From JBOFSQ01 sp051651625 (GTDB lineage: Bacteria; Planctomycetota; Planctomycetia; Pirellulales; Thermoguttaceae): a DNA stretch of 64,000 nucleotides. The stretch spans positions 1 through 64,000 of the forward strand of contig JBOFSQ010000014.1 of the NCBI GenBank assembly GCA_051651625.1, given 5' to 3'. The first letter of the stretch is position 1, and every line of letters starts with the position of its first letter. The notes beneath the pieces are model-generated. The model searched no databases. It saw nothing but the letters and a program-made list of their open reading frames with translations, and had not been told where the DNA came from. The position numbers were made by a program, and so were the translations under genes. Positions 24,534-32,789 of the stretch are shown piece after piece.

Positions 24534-25592
24534 ATGACTTCTCCGAATGTTCGCGTCTTCCCGTTGAATCTGTTGCCATCGTTTGCGGACGATTCAGTGT
24601 CGCGTCAATTCTTTGTCGGCGACGAGAATGCGGTTGTCGCTGCGGTGATCGAATCGTTTACGTCGTCGTCGGTGTCGCCGCTTGTTATTGTTGGTGCGAG
24701 CGGACTCGGTAAGACGCATCTTGCAACGGGGCTTTGGAGTTTGTGGAGCGAGGCGCATCCGCAGCTTCGCGGCGTGTATCTCACGGGGAGCGACTTCGTC
24801 CGCGAACTCAACGCCGCCGTGACGGCACGTCACGACGACGAATGGCGGCAGCGGCTTCGGTCGGCGGCGTTGGTTGTGATTGACGGTTTGGAAGAAGTGT
24901 TGTCGCGTCCGCACGCGACGAACGAGTTGGTGCCACTCATTGACGAAGCGGCGCGGCGTGGTCATCGTGTTGTTGTCACGCTCAAACAGTTTCGCAGTGT
25001 CGCTTCGCCGCTGATCGAGTCGCGTCTGGCGGCGCGGCTTTCAGAAGGACTTGTGGTCGCCCTTGCGCCGCCGTCGCACGAAACGCGGCTCCGTTACTTG
25101 CACGCAATCGCACCTGCGATTCGCGGCGACTTTGACGCAGCGTTGCTCGCGGTACTCGCCGAAGAACTTCCGCTGACGTTCCCACAACTGCGCGGTGCAG
25201 CGATGCGAATCGGTGAACGATTTCGCGCTTCAAAAGTTAAGACGCCGGAATCGTTGCGGCAGATTGTCCGCGAAGAGTATGGTGGGACGTGTCCGTCGCT
25301 TGGAGTGATTGCGAGACGTGTTGCGCGGTCGTTTCGAGTGACGCAGCGTGACCTCAAAGGCTCGTCGCGGCGACGACAAATTGCAACCGCTCGCGGCGTC
25401 GCCGTCTATCTTTCACGGCAACTCACGACAAAGACGCTCCAAGAAATCGGTGCGTTCTTCGGTAAGCGTGATCACTCTACTGTCGCGCATCTCGAAGACG
25501 CGACGCAAGAACGTCTCACCCACGACACCGCCCTCCGCAACCAAGTCGATGCGATTGTCCTCGCACTCGGACAAAATCCGAATGCGACGTAG
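24534..25592 (+). CDS. DnaA-like AAA+ protein (paralogue, lacking domains I-II)
   Basis: 352 aa. The AAA+ core has Walker A GASGLGKTHLA (~residue 55) and Walker B ALVVIDGLEEV. The C-terminal domain IV has the DnaA DNA-binding signature: SFRVTQRDLKGSSRRRQIATARGVAVYLSRQL followed by IGAFFGKRDHSTVAH. Domains I-II are absent and the Walker region is divergent, so it may be a regulatory paralogue rather than the main initiator. The start was set at ATG 24534 (GAGG 8 nt upstream), because the earlier in-frame region 24450-24525 consists of family A and D repeats. No DnaA-box cluster was recognised nearby. Confidence 0.78.
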   Translation: MTSPNVRVFPLNLLPSFADDSVSRQFFVGDENAVVAAVIESFTSSSVSPLVIVGASGLGKTHLATGLWSLWSEAHPQLRGVYLTGSDFVRELNAAVTARHDDEWRQRLRSAALVVIDGLEEVLSRPHATNELVPLIDEAARRGHRVVVTLKQFRSVASPLIESRLAARLSEGLVVALAPPSHETRLRYLHAIAPAIRGDFDAALLAVLAEELPLTFPQLRGAAMRIGERFRASKVKTPESLRQIVREEYGGTCPSLGVIARRVARSFRVTQRDLKGSSRRRQIATARGVAVYLSRQLTTKTLQEIGAFFGKRDHSTVAHLEDATQERLTHDTALRNQVDAIVLALGQNPNAT

Positions 25593-25636
25593 GTGGCCAA
25601 ACGGATGTAGTAGAAATTCACTTGCAGACGCCATGC

Positions 25637-25649
25637 CGTGAACGGTTAC
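25637..25649 (+). repeat. Family D motif CGTGAACGGTTAC (representative copy)
   Basis: Exact or near copies, all in intergenic DNA, lie at 12669-12678 (minus), 24509-24521, 25637-25649 with a partial second at 25655-25663, 28725-28734, 31111-31119 (minus), 47635-47647, 51871-51883, 61839-61850 (minus) and 63862-63874. Confidence 0.7.
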
Positions 25650-25673
25650 AAAATGTGAACGGTCGTCACAATT

Positions 25674-28526
25674 TCACGTCGTCTTTGTTTGGCAACTCAC
25701 GGCGTAATTGTCGTACTTCGGTGGCGGGCCAACGGGTTCGACGCTGCGCCAGTCGCACGACACGATTTCACTCGCGATCTCCGATGCGCGGTCGATAGCG
25801 GCAGCGATTACGTCGTCGCTCCAGTCGGCGATTTTTTCTGCGGTTCCCGCCCGTGCGATGTTGATGTAACCGAGACGAATCGCAACGTTCGGTGCGACGT
25901 AACGCGACTGCCGCAAAATGTAACGATAGAGCGGTAACTGAAAATCGCTCCACTCGCCCGCACGCTCCGAATACGCCGACTTCGGATCGGCCCCGTCTTT
26001 CCCAGTTTTATAGTCCCAAACAATAATCTCGTTCGTCGCGTCGTTGCGGTCGATCCGGTCGATCTGTCCGTGAAGCGTGAGGCCAGCGAGTTCAACATCG
26101 GGAGCAGGATATTCGACATCCGCAATTCGCCAGCCGCGACTCCGCCACTCAACTTGCCATGTCGCAAAACTCGCCAGCCGCGCCCTCGCTCGCTCAATCT
26201 GAACCGCAACCGTCGCACGCGGCGACGCGCCGAAAAGTTTTTTCGCGTCGCGTTCCAAACACGTTTCAAGAAACTCGCGTATATCTCTGGCCGACGACGA
26301 GTCACGCAAATCGCTCTTCCCGAACTGTCTCAAAACTTTGTGAACCATCGAACCAAAACTGTTTGCTGGCATCTCAAGTGCCGCGTCGTCTAACTCCACA
26401 AGCCTCAACTGCCGCGACAAAAAATATCGGTATGGACACTCAAGGTACGTCTTAAACTCGGTAACGCTGATCGCCTGAATCGGATTTGTCGGCGGCAGCG
26501 GAAGCGACGGAATTGCAAACGCATGCTTGTCGCGTTGCCCCGCACTCACCGCATTCTTGAACAACATCTGCGGCAGAACTTCTGGGTCGCCCGTGAACTG
26601 CTTGACTCGCTCGGCGACAAGTTTTGTGTCGCTCGTTGCGAATAGAAAACGGCTCGGAAGCTGCAAGTCGCCACTTGCACTGTGGCGTCCGGCGATGAGA
26701 TGAACTTCGCCGTCACGCTTTCGAGACTCCAGCAAAACTGTGAGTGCGTAGGCGTCGCGTGTACACCGCCTGCGATTGTCGTTGACGCCGAGTCGATGCC
26801 GCAACTTGTCGGGCAAAAAGAGGTCGTGATTCTGAAACGAAGGAACGATACCGTCTTGAAAACTGGTGACGATGACGGCGGGTGCGTCGTCCATCGCAAG
26901 GTCGAGCCAGCCGACCAGATCAATCGCGTCATCAACCGAACCGTCACCGCCGGAACGCGATGGTACATTCACCGACTCAAGCTGTGCCGCAAGTAATTCG
27001 AGCGATTCGATAAGCGTAAACTCAAACGTCGGCGGAAGCTGCGACAACTCCGCAATCGCGCTGCGGATTTGTGACAACGCCGCTTCGGTTTGGTTGTCGT
27101 CGTTGTTGCTATCGTAACAAACTTCGAGAGCCGATTCGATAACGCGACAACATTCTTGCGGCGACCGCGTGGAAACGTCGTCGAGTGAGAACGTCGCGGC
27201 GAGAATCTTCCACACTTCGCGGAGCGGCGCAGCGGCGTTGTTGTTGTCGTCGTCATCGAACGAGCCGTCAACGCTTACGGGGAAATGTTTGTTGTGGTAG
27301 TTATCGAGCAGAGTGAGAATGTCGGTTGCTTTGAGTTCGTCGGATTTGCGTCTTACAAAACTTTCGATGTCGGGGTGGCGGAGCCAAGTTGCGAAGTCGG
27401 CGAAACTCCGCGACTTCAAAAACTGCTGCCACGCCTTGAGCAAACGAAACGCGCCGGAGTGCTGAATCGGTGTCCCGACGACGAGGAGCGTTCGGTCGAG
27501 ACGGTGCTGTAAAAACGGGACGACTTCTTTGCTCGGTACGCAGACGACAATTTCGCCGCGTGCGTGTGGTCGCTTCAGTGCAGAAATTTTGCGAAGCACG
27601 GTGTCGGCCTGATCGGACGGCTCGCCAGTGAACGTTATTTGTTCGCTGTCGATCTCAATCGGCGCATCGACCCAACCTTCAGGGCGGAGACAACCGAACT
27701 CGTCGAACCTTTTGTCTTCGTGGAACACTGTGTCGTCGTGTTCAAAATCTTTCGGCGCGAAGACGAGCAGTTCGATGTGCGCGGCAAACTTTCGCAAGAT
27801 TTCTTTTTGCAGCCTGTTCATATCGACGAGGCCGATCAGGTAGAACTTTTGTCCAGCGAGTTGCTTTTCGATGCGCTGGCGTTCTTCGTTTGACTGTTCA
27901 CGAATTGCGAAGAGGCGTGCGCTTTGTCGGTCCCAGAGTCCGTACTGGTCGAGGAAGCCGCGTTTGCTTGGGTCAGCGTTGTCGCTGGCGTAGAACGTTT
28001 GCAGTTTGGCCAGTGCGTTCCAGCGTGGGATTTCGCTTTCGATTCCGATTTCACGACACATCTCGGCGACTTTTTTGAAGTCGATTCCTTCGGCGGCGAG
28101 GTCGTAGTGGAGTCGTGCGAAGAGGCGACCGAGTGTGAGTAGAGCCTCAAATCGTTCTGGCGTTTTCGGCAATAGACGGCGAAACATTGTGTGGTCTTCT
28201 CGCTGTAGTCTGCGGATTGCATCGATCCACGCACACCACTGGAACACTTCGCTTGCGACCGGTTTCTTTGTTTCGTAGAATCGTTCGGGGAGTGCGTGTG
28301 GAGTTTGAAACTCCGGCGGATACCACGCGGGGTTTGGGAGTTTTGCGGCGGACTCGGCGAGGATTTCTTCGAGACGATGCGTCGCCCGCGCCCCCGGAAG
28401 TATCAGCGTGACGTTCCGCAGATCGAGCCGCCCCGTATCGTCGGTGTGATGCGCAACAAGATAATCCGCCGCCAAATGCAAGAGCGGCGCGTGCCAGCCT
28501 AGAAAGTTGCGATTGGGTTTGGTCAT
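25674..28526 (-). CDS. AddB/RecB-like PD-(D/E)XK nuclease protein
   Basis: 950 aa. The N-terminus (LRNVTLILPGARATHRLEEILAES) resembles AddB-type inactive helicase domains without a Walker A. The C-terminal ~250 residues form a RecB-type nuclease: VTEFKTYLECPYRYFLSRQL, SFGSMVHKVLR, GQIDRIDRND and IVWDYKTGK (metal-binding Asp and the catalytic Lys), then QLPLYRYIL. It probably acts in double-strand break end processing, but no AddA partner is in the window. The start was placed at ATG 28526; frame upstream of this is family B repeat (LGTRLRFVF units) and not credible protein. Confidence 0.78.
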   Translation of the reverse strand: MTKPNRNFLGWHAPLLHLAADYLVAHHTDDTGRLDLRNVTLILPGARATHRLEEILAESAAKLPNPAWYPPEFQTPHALPERFYETKKPVASEVFQWCAWIDAIRRLQREDHTMFRRLLPKTPERFEALLTLGRLFARLHYDLAAEGIDFKKVAEMCREIGIESEIPRWNALAKLQTFYASDNADPSKRGFLDQYGLWDRQSARLFAIREQSNEERQRIEKQLAGQKFYLIGLVDMNRLQKEILRKFAAHIELLVFAPKDFEHDDTVFHEDKRFDEFGCLRPEGWVDAPIEIDSEQITFTGEPSDQADTVLRKISALKRPHARGEIVVCVPSKEVVPFLQHRLDRTLLVVGTPIQHSGAFRLLKAWQQFLKSRSFADFATWLRHPDIESFVRRKSDELKATDILTLLDNYHNKHFPVSVDGSFDDDDNNNAAAPLREVWKILAATFSLDDVSTRSPQECCRVIESALEVCYDSNNDDNQTEAALSQIRSAIAELSQLPPTFEFTLIESLELLAAQLESVNVPSRSGGDGSVDDAIDLVGWLDLAMDDAPAVIVTSFQDGIVPSFQNHDLFLPDKLRHRLGVNDNRRRCTRDAYALTVLLESRKRDGEVHLIAGRHSASGDLQLPSRFLFATSDTKLVAERVKQFTGDPEVLPQMLFKNAVSAGQRDKHAFAIPSLPLPPTNPIQAISVTEFKTYLECPYRYFLSRQLRLVELDDAALEMPANSFGSMVHKVLRQFGKSDLRDSSSARDIREFLETCLERDAKKLFGASPRATVAVQIERARARLASFATWQVEWRSRGWRIADVEYPAPDVELAGLTLHGQIDRIDRNDATNEIIVWDYKTGKDGADPKSAYSERAGEWSDFQLPLYRYILRQSRYVAPNVAIRLGYINIARAGTAEKIADWSDDVIAAAIDRASEIASEIVSCDWRSVEPVGPPPKYDNYAVSCQTKTT

Positions 28527-28571
28527 TCGTTCACTAGACTTGTTCGGGAACGTTGATGTTGGCGTGTTTCG

Positions 28572-28700
28572 GGGCACTCGCTTACGCTTCGTGTTCTTAT
28601 TGGCGTAACGTAATAAGAACACGAAGCGTAAGCGAGTGCCCAATCGGAACACGAAGCGTAAGCGAGTGCCCAATCGGAACACGAAGCGTAAGCGAGTGCC
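28572..28700. repeat. Family B cluster with 30-bp perfect inverted repeat
   Basis: 28572-28601 (GGGCACTCGCTTACGCTTCG and following) and 28612-28641 are perfect reverse complements separated by 10 nt. Two further direct copies follow to about 28700, then a family D-like unit at 28705-28733 that recurs at 47615-47643. The 30-nt left arm recurs exactly at 41461-41490. Confidence 0.92.
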
Positions 28701-28751
28701 AAAATGACGGACATGCGAATCAACCGTGAACGGGTCCTGCGTTAAAACTCT

Positions 28752-29660
28752 TCACTCGGTCACGTCCACAAAGTCGGTGGCGCGGCGTCGTGGGCGTTTT
28801 GGCTGCGTTGACCACGCCATCGCCGCCTTGAACGTGTTTTGGAGTAGCATCGCAATCGTCAGCGGACCGACTCCGCCCGGCACCGGCGTAATCGCCGACG
28901 CCTTCGGCGCGACCGAATCGAAATCGACATCGCCACACAACTTGCCGTCGGCGAGACGGTTAATACCGACATCGATCACGACCGCACCGTCACGAACCAT
29001 GTCGCCAGTTACGAAACGCGGTCTCCCCATCGCAACGATGAGAATGTCTGCCAGACGAGTAAGCGCGGCGATGTCTTTGGTGTGACTGTGAACGGTCGTC
29101 ACCGTTGCGTTCCCTTGCGGCGACTTGTCGAGCAGCAACATCGACATCGGTTTTCCAACGATGTCGCTGCGACCGACGATGACGACGTGTTTTCCAGCGG
29201 TCTCGATGTTGTAGCGGTCGAGAAGTTCGCGGATGCCGGCGGGCGTACACGGCAAGTATCGCGGACGCCCCTGCGCCAAAAGCCCCATATTGATTGGGTG
29301 AAACGCATCGACATCTTTGGCAGGATCGATGGCGTCGAGAATCTGTTTCGTGTTGCAACCGCGTGGGAGCGGGAGTTGTACCAAGATTCCGCTGACGGAC
29401 GTGTCGGCGTTGAGCGTTGCGATGAGTGCGAGGAGTTCTTCGGTTGACGTTTCGGGGAGACGTATGATGCGACTCTCGATCCCGACCCGTTCGCAAGCCG
29501 CTTCTTTGCGACCGACGTATACGGCACTTGCGGCGTCGTCACCGGCCAGAATCGCCGCCAAACACGGGCGTCGCCACCCCGTCTCGACGAACTCCGCCAA
29601 GTCGCACCTTACTTCATCGAGAATTGCGTCTGCTATTTTTTTGCCATCGAGGAGCATCAT
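28752..29660 (-). CDS. folD: Bifunctional methylenetetrahydrofolate dehydrogenase/cyclohydrolase
   Basis: 302 aa. The FolD signature blocks are present: YVGRKEAACERVGI with the catalytic Lys, SGILVQLPLPRG, PAKDVDAFHPINMG, TPAGIRELL, VVIVGRSDIVGKPMSMLL and PVPGGVGPLTIAMLLQNT. It interconverts methylene-, methenyl- and formyl-THF with NADP. A basic tail (PKRPRRRATDFVDVTE) extends slightly past the family end. ATG 29660 (or 29657) lies below the promoter at 29713-29740. Confidence 0.95.
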   Translation of the reverse strand: MMLLDGKKIADAILDEVRCDLAEFVETGWRRPCLAAILAGDDAASAVYVGRKEAACERVGIESRIIRLPETSTEELLALIATLNADTSVSGILVQLPLPRGCNTKQILDAIDPAKDVDAFHPINMGLLAQGRPRYLPCTPAGIRELLDRYNIETAGKHVVIVGRSDIVGKPMSMLLLDKSPQGNATVTTVHSHTKDIAALTRLADILIVAMGRPRFVTGDMVRDGAVVIDVGINRLADGKLCGDVDFDSVAPKASAITPVPGGVGPLTIAMLLQNTFKAAMAWSTQPKRPRRRATDFVDVTE

Positions 29661-29712
29661 TTGTTAACCAGATGGGTTTGAGAGATGATGTGACATGTCG
29701 CCGTTCCGGCGT

Positions 29713-29740
29713 ATTCTAGCCGAAACGGTACTGCGGACAA
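29713..29740 (-). promoter_or_regulatory. Candidate promoter of folD
   Basis: Minus-strand TTGTCC (29735-29740), 16-nt spacer, TAGAAT (29713-29718), about 52 nt before the folD start. Same form as the promoter at 13872-13899. Confidence 0.5.
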
Positions 29741-29897
29741 GTAAGGCGCGGAGAAGTGGAGATTTTTGCCAGCGGTGGACATCCGCCGTTTTTTGTCTAA
29801 AATGTCGCGGTTAGTTTTTTGAAACGCTGGGATGTGTTCGTCCGTGACCGCCCGTGTTTGTCCGTGTCGGCGATTCCCGCCAAGAAAGCCAACAAAT

Positions 29898-30239
29898 ATG
29901 CCCACCTACGAATACCAGTGTTCCAGTTGCGGACACAATCTCGAAGAGTTTCAGTACATCAGCGACCCGCCGCTCGAAAAGTGTCCCGCGTGCAAGAAGA
30001 AAAAACTGCGACGCCTAATCAGCGGCGGCGCGGCCATCGTCTTCAAAGGGAGCGGGTTCTACCAGACCGACTACCGCAGCGAGGCGTACAAAAAAGCGGC
30101 CAGCGCGGACAAGTCCGGTGCGTCAACGCCAAGTACATCGAGTACGTCTGGCGAATCGTCTGCACCAGCACCGGCCGCGACAACGCCAGCCACACCATCC
30201 GAGAAGAAGAGCACGAAGCCAACATCAGACAAAGCGTGA
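29898..30239 (+). CDS. FmdB-family zinc-ribbon regulatory protein
   Basis: 113 aa. N-terminal zinc ribbon MPTYEYQCSSCG ... CPACKKKKLRRLIS (two CxxC pairs, residues 8-11 and ~33-36), then SGGAAIVFKGSGFYQTDYR, which is the standard FmdB block, and a Ser/Ala/Pro/Thr-rich low-complexity tail. Start ATG 29898; the earlier frame is unlikely. The family is common and small, named after a putative formamidase regulator, with function not settled. It is 6 bp ahead of accD and probably co-transcribed. Confidence 0.88.
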   Translation: MPTYEYQCSSCGHNLEEFQYISDPPLEKCPACKKKKLRRLISGGAAIVFKGSGFYQTDYRSEAYKKAASADKSGASTPSTSSTSGESSAPAPAATTPATPSEKKSTKPTSDKA

Positions 30240-30245
30240 GACCGT

Positions 30246-31097
30246 ATGTCTACAACCATCGACAACGAAACAACGTCCGACGAGACGACTGCCCGCCGCA
30301 AGAAAGGTGTGCCGCAAGGTTTGTGGGTGCGTTGCCCCGGCTGCCAAGCGACGATATTTCGCCGCGAAGCCGAACGGCGACTCAATCTCTGCCCAGAGTG
30401 CGATTACCACTGGTACGTCCCCGCACAAGAACGGATTTCACAAATCGTTGACGACGGGACGTTTGAAGAGTGGGACGCCAATCTCGTCCCCGGCGACCCG
30501 CTCAAGTTTAACGACCGTCGTTCGTATCCAGAGCGCGTCGCCGAAGACCAAAAACGTACCGGTCTGCGCGAGGCGGCTCTTGTCGGGATGGGACACATCC
30601 GCGCACGCCGCGTCGCCGTTGCCGTCACCGACTCGCAGTTTATTATGGGGAGTATGGGGTCGGTCGTCGGCGAGAAGTTGACCCGTGCGATTGAGCGTTC
30701 GCAAGAGATGAAGTTGCCGCTGATTATTGTGTCGGGGAGCGGCGGCGGGGCGAGAATGCACGAAGGAATCTTGTCGCTGATGCAGATGGCGAAAGTCTCG
30801 GCGGCACTCGCGCGATTCCACAAAGCGGGCGGACTCTTCATCTCCGTCTTGACGAATCCGACGATGGGCGGCGTCGCGGCGAGTTTCGCGTCGCTCGGCG
30901 ACCTCGTGTTCGCCGAACCTCGCGCACTTATCGGTTTCGCCGGACCGCGAACGATCAAGGCAACACTCCGCATCGAACTGCCGAAAGGTTTCCAGACGAG
31001 CGAGTTTCTACTCGAACACGGTTTCATCGACCGGATCGTCCGCCGCCCCGACCTCAAAAGCGAAATCGCCGCCGCCATCGACTACTGCGGACACTGA
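30246..31097 (+). CDS. accD: Acetyl-CoA carboxylase carboxyltransferase beta subunit
   Basis: 283 aa, standard length. A zinc ribbon is formed by CPGC and CPEC (residues ~30 and ~49). The carboxyltransferase core includes SQFIMGSMGSVVGEKLTRAIE, SGSGGGARMHEGILSLMQM, TNPTMGGVAASFASLGD and EPRALIGFAGPRTIKATL. With AccA (not in the window) it moves the carboxyl group from biotin to acetyl-CoA, the committed step of fatty acid synthesis. Placed after the FmdB-like gene by 6 bp. Confidence 0.95.
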   Translation: MSTTIDNETTSDETTARRKKGVPQGLWVRCPGCQATIFRREAERRLNLCPECDYHWYVPAQERISQIVDDGTFEEWDANLVPGDPLKFNDRRSYPERVAEDQKRTGLREAALVGMGHIRARRVAVAVTDSQFIMGSMGSVVGEKLTRAIERSQEMKLPLIIVSGSGGGARMHEGILSLMQMAKVSAALARFHKAGGLFISVLTNPTMGGVAASFASLGDLVFAEPRALIGFAGPRTIKATLRIELPKGFQTSEFLLEHGFIDRIVRRPDLKSEIAAAIDYCGH

Positions 31098-31143
31098 ATT
31101 TTTGACAACCCCGTTCACGCATAACCGGTGAGGCGGCAACACA

Positions 31144-31421
31144 ATGATAATGTCGTTTAAGTGTTCCAAAACGGCAGATTTATTTGAAACGGGGAAAAGC
31201 GTTGCTTTTCACGCTGTTGCCAAAGTCGCATTGCGTAAACTTGATCAACTTCAAGTGGCAGACGAACTTTCCGATTTGTCGGTACCACCCGGAAACCGTT
31301 TAGAAGCATTGGCGGCAATCGACAAGGTCAACACAGCATTCGCGTTAACGACAAGTGGCGAGTATGTTTTGTTTGGAAGAATGGGAACGCGGAAGCGGTC
31401 GAAATAGTTGATTACCATTGA
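31144..31421 (+). pseudogene. higB: higB-type toxin gene, frameshifted
   Basis: The first ~56 codons match HigB/RelE host-inhibition toxins (MSFKCSKTADLFETGKS ... ALRKLDQLQVADELSDLSVPPGNRLEAL). In the same frame the reading then turns into non-family sequence and stops at 31407. Shifting frame at about 31312-31316 restores a typical HigB tail: GNRQGQHSIRVNDKWRVCFV, then WKNGNAEAVEIVDYH, stop at 31421. One base appears to be missing near 31313. The toxin is therefore probably inactive, unless this is a sequencing error or programmed frameshift. The antitoxin gene begins 17 bp later. Confidence 0.85.
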
Positions 31422-31438
31422 CTCGAATGGAGAATGGA

Positions 31439-31765
31439 ATGACAGCGAACATCGAAAGAATCTTTACTCATCCCGGCGAAATGCTTCACGAGGAGTTCAT
31501 GCTCCCATTGAATCTTTCGGCAAACGCTTTGGCGGCGGCAACTCATATTCCGGTGGCTCGCGTTTTGGATATTGTCCAAAAACGCGGCGACGTTGACGCC
31601 GACATTGCCGCACGATTGGCACGCTATTTTGGTACGAGCGAGCGTTTTTGGACCAACCTGCAAGCGGAATACGACCTGTCTGTCATTCGCCAAAACAACC
31701 GCGAAGAACTAGCGGAAATTATTCCGTACAAAGAATACGCAAGCCATGCCCACGCATTTGCGTAA
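31439..31765 (+). CDS. higA: HigA-type antitoxin (XRE/VapI family)
   Basis: 108 aa. IFTHPGEMLHEEFMLPLNLSANALAAATHIPVARVLDIV is the classic HigA/VapI helix-turn-helix; GDVDADIAARLARYFGTSERFWTNLQAEYDL follows. It binds its own operator and neutralises HigB. The start was placed at ATG 31439, with GGAG 6 nt upstream; two earlier in-frame starts are possible. The antitoxin is intact while the toxin is frameshifted, a usual decay path for such pairs. Confidence 0.92.
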   Translation: MTANIERIFTHPGEMLHEEFMLPLNLSANALAAATHIPVARVLDIVQKRGDVDADIAARLARYFGTSERFWTNLQAEYDLSVIRQNNREELAEIIPYKEYASHAHAFA

Positions 31766-31818
31766 ACGGCAACCTTTGAACCAGTCACAAGTCCACACCA
31801 CTTTTTCGGAGAACAAAG

Positions 31819-32697
31819 ATGAAACGAATTTTTTTGACTGTGCTTGCATTTTGCGTTGTCGGGATTTGTAGTGCGCAAAGCGCGGAAGATCGTCCGCTCT
31901 GGACGAAAGACGTTCCGCACGCACTCGGTACCGAGGCGAAAGACATTCCGAAAGTCACGGTTTGGCTCCCGACCGAGCCGCAAACGAAGGCGGCAGTTGT
32001 CGTCTGTCCGGGCGGCGGTTACGGCGGACTGGCGATGGACCACGAAGGCAAACAGATCGCCGAGTGGCTAAACTCGTTTGGCGTCGCGGCGTTCGTGCTC
32101 GACTATCGTCATCGCGGAAAAGGTTACGGTCATCCGGTGCCGCGTGAAGACGTGCAGCGGGCGATTCGGCTCGTCCGCGCGTCGGCAGCGGAATACAAAA
32201 TCGATCCGTCGAAGATTGGCGTTCTCGGCTTCTCCGCTGGCGGGCACCTCGCGTCAACCGCAGCGACACATTTCGATCTCGGTAAACCAGATGCCGCCGA
32301 CCCAATCGACCGCGTGAGTTGTCGCCCCGACTTTGCGGTGCTGTGTTATCCGGTGATTACGTTCGGCGACGAATACACTCATCGTGGTTCGCGGCAGAAT
32401 CTTCTCGGCAAAGAAAATGAAAAAGACGCCGCGCTGGTCGAAGAGTACAGCAACGAACTTCGCGTCACCGATGCGACACCGCCGACGTTCATCTTCTTCA
32501 CCGACGAAGACACCGCCGTCCCGCCCGAAAACGGAGTCCTATTTTACATGGCACTTCGCAAACACAAAGTTCCAGCGGAGATGCACATCTTCCGCGTTGG
32601 CCGCCACGGAATCGGACTCGGACGCGACATCGCCGGTTCCGGCGAATGGTCGAAACTCTGCGAAACGTGGATGCGGAATATCGGCGTTGTGGAGTGA
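31819..32697 (+). CDS. Secreted alpha/beta-hydrolase, acetylesterase/lipase-like
   Basis: 292 aa. Signal peptide MKRIFLTVLAFCVVGICSAQS. Alpha/beta-hydrolase core with oxyanion region VVCPGGGYGGL, nucleophile Ser in GVLGFSAGGHLAS, Asp in FFTDEDTAVPPENG and His in RVGRHGIGLG. The layout matches the BD-FAE / acetyl-xylan esterase-like group common in polysaccharide degraders. It could remove acetyl groups from plant glycans (inference). A 47-bp family A repeat lies directly behind it. Confidence 0.87.
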   Translation: MKRIFLTVLAFCVVGICSAQSAEDRPLWTKDVPHALGTEAKDIPKVTVWLPTEPQTKAAVVVCPGGGYGGLAMDHEGKQIAEWLNSFGVAAFVLDYRHRGKGYGHPVPREDVQRAIRLVRASAAEYKIDPSKIGVLGFSAGGHLASTAATHFDLGKPDAADPIDRVSCRPDFAVLCYPVITFGDEYTHRGSRQNLLGKENEKDAALVEEYSNELRVTDATPPTFIFFTDEDTAVPPENGVLFYMALRKHKVPAEMHIFRVGRHGIGLGRDIAGSGEWSKLCETWMRNIGVVE

Positions 32698-32718
32698 ATG
32701 AGGCGACACCATTCTCGT

Positions 32719-32765
32719 CTCCATAGGACATATAAGTCCTATAGGACCTATACGTCCTATAGGAG
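32719..32765. repeat. Family A hairpin repeat
   Basis: CTCCATAGGACATATAAGTC ... GACCTATACGTCCTATAGGAG: the two halves are complementary apart from one gap and two mismatches. It ends 24 bp before the start of the CrtI-like gene. Confidence 0.88.
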
Positions 32766-32789
32766 CAACAAGACACCACTAACCACATC

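Noticed and set aside
28527..28682. N-terminal extension of the AddB-like protein (LGTRLRFVF units)
   Set aside because: These codons are family B repeat DNA read in one frame; the credible start is ATG 28526.
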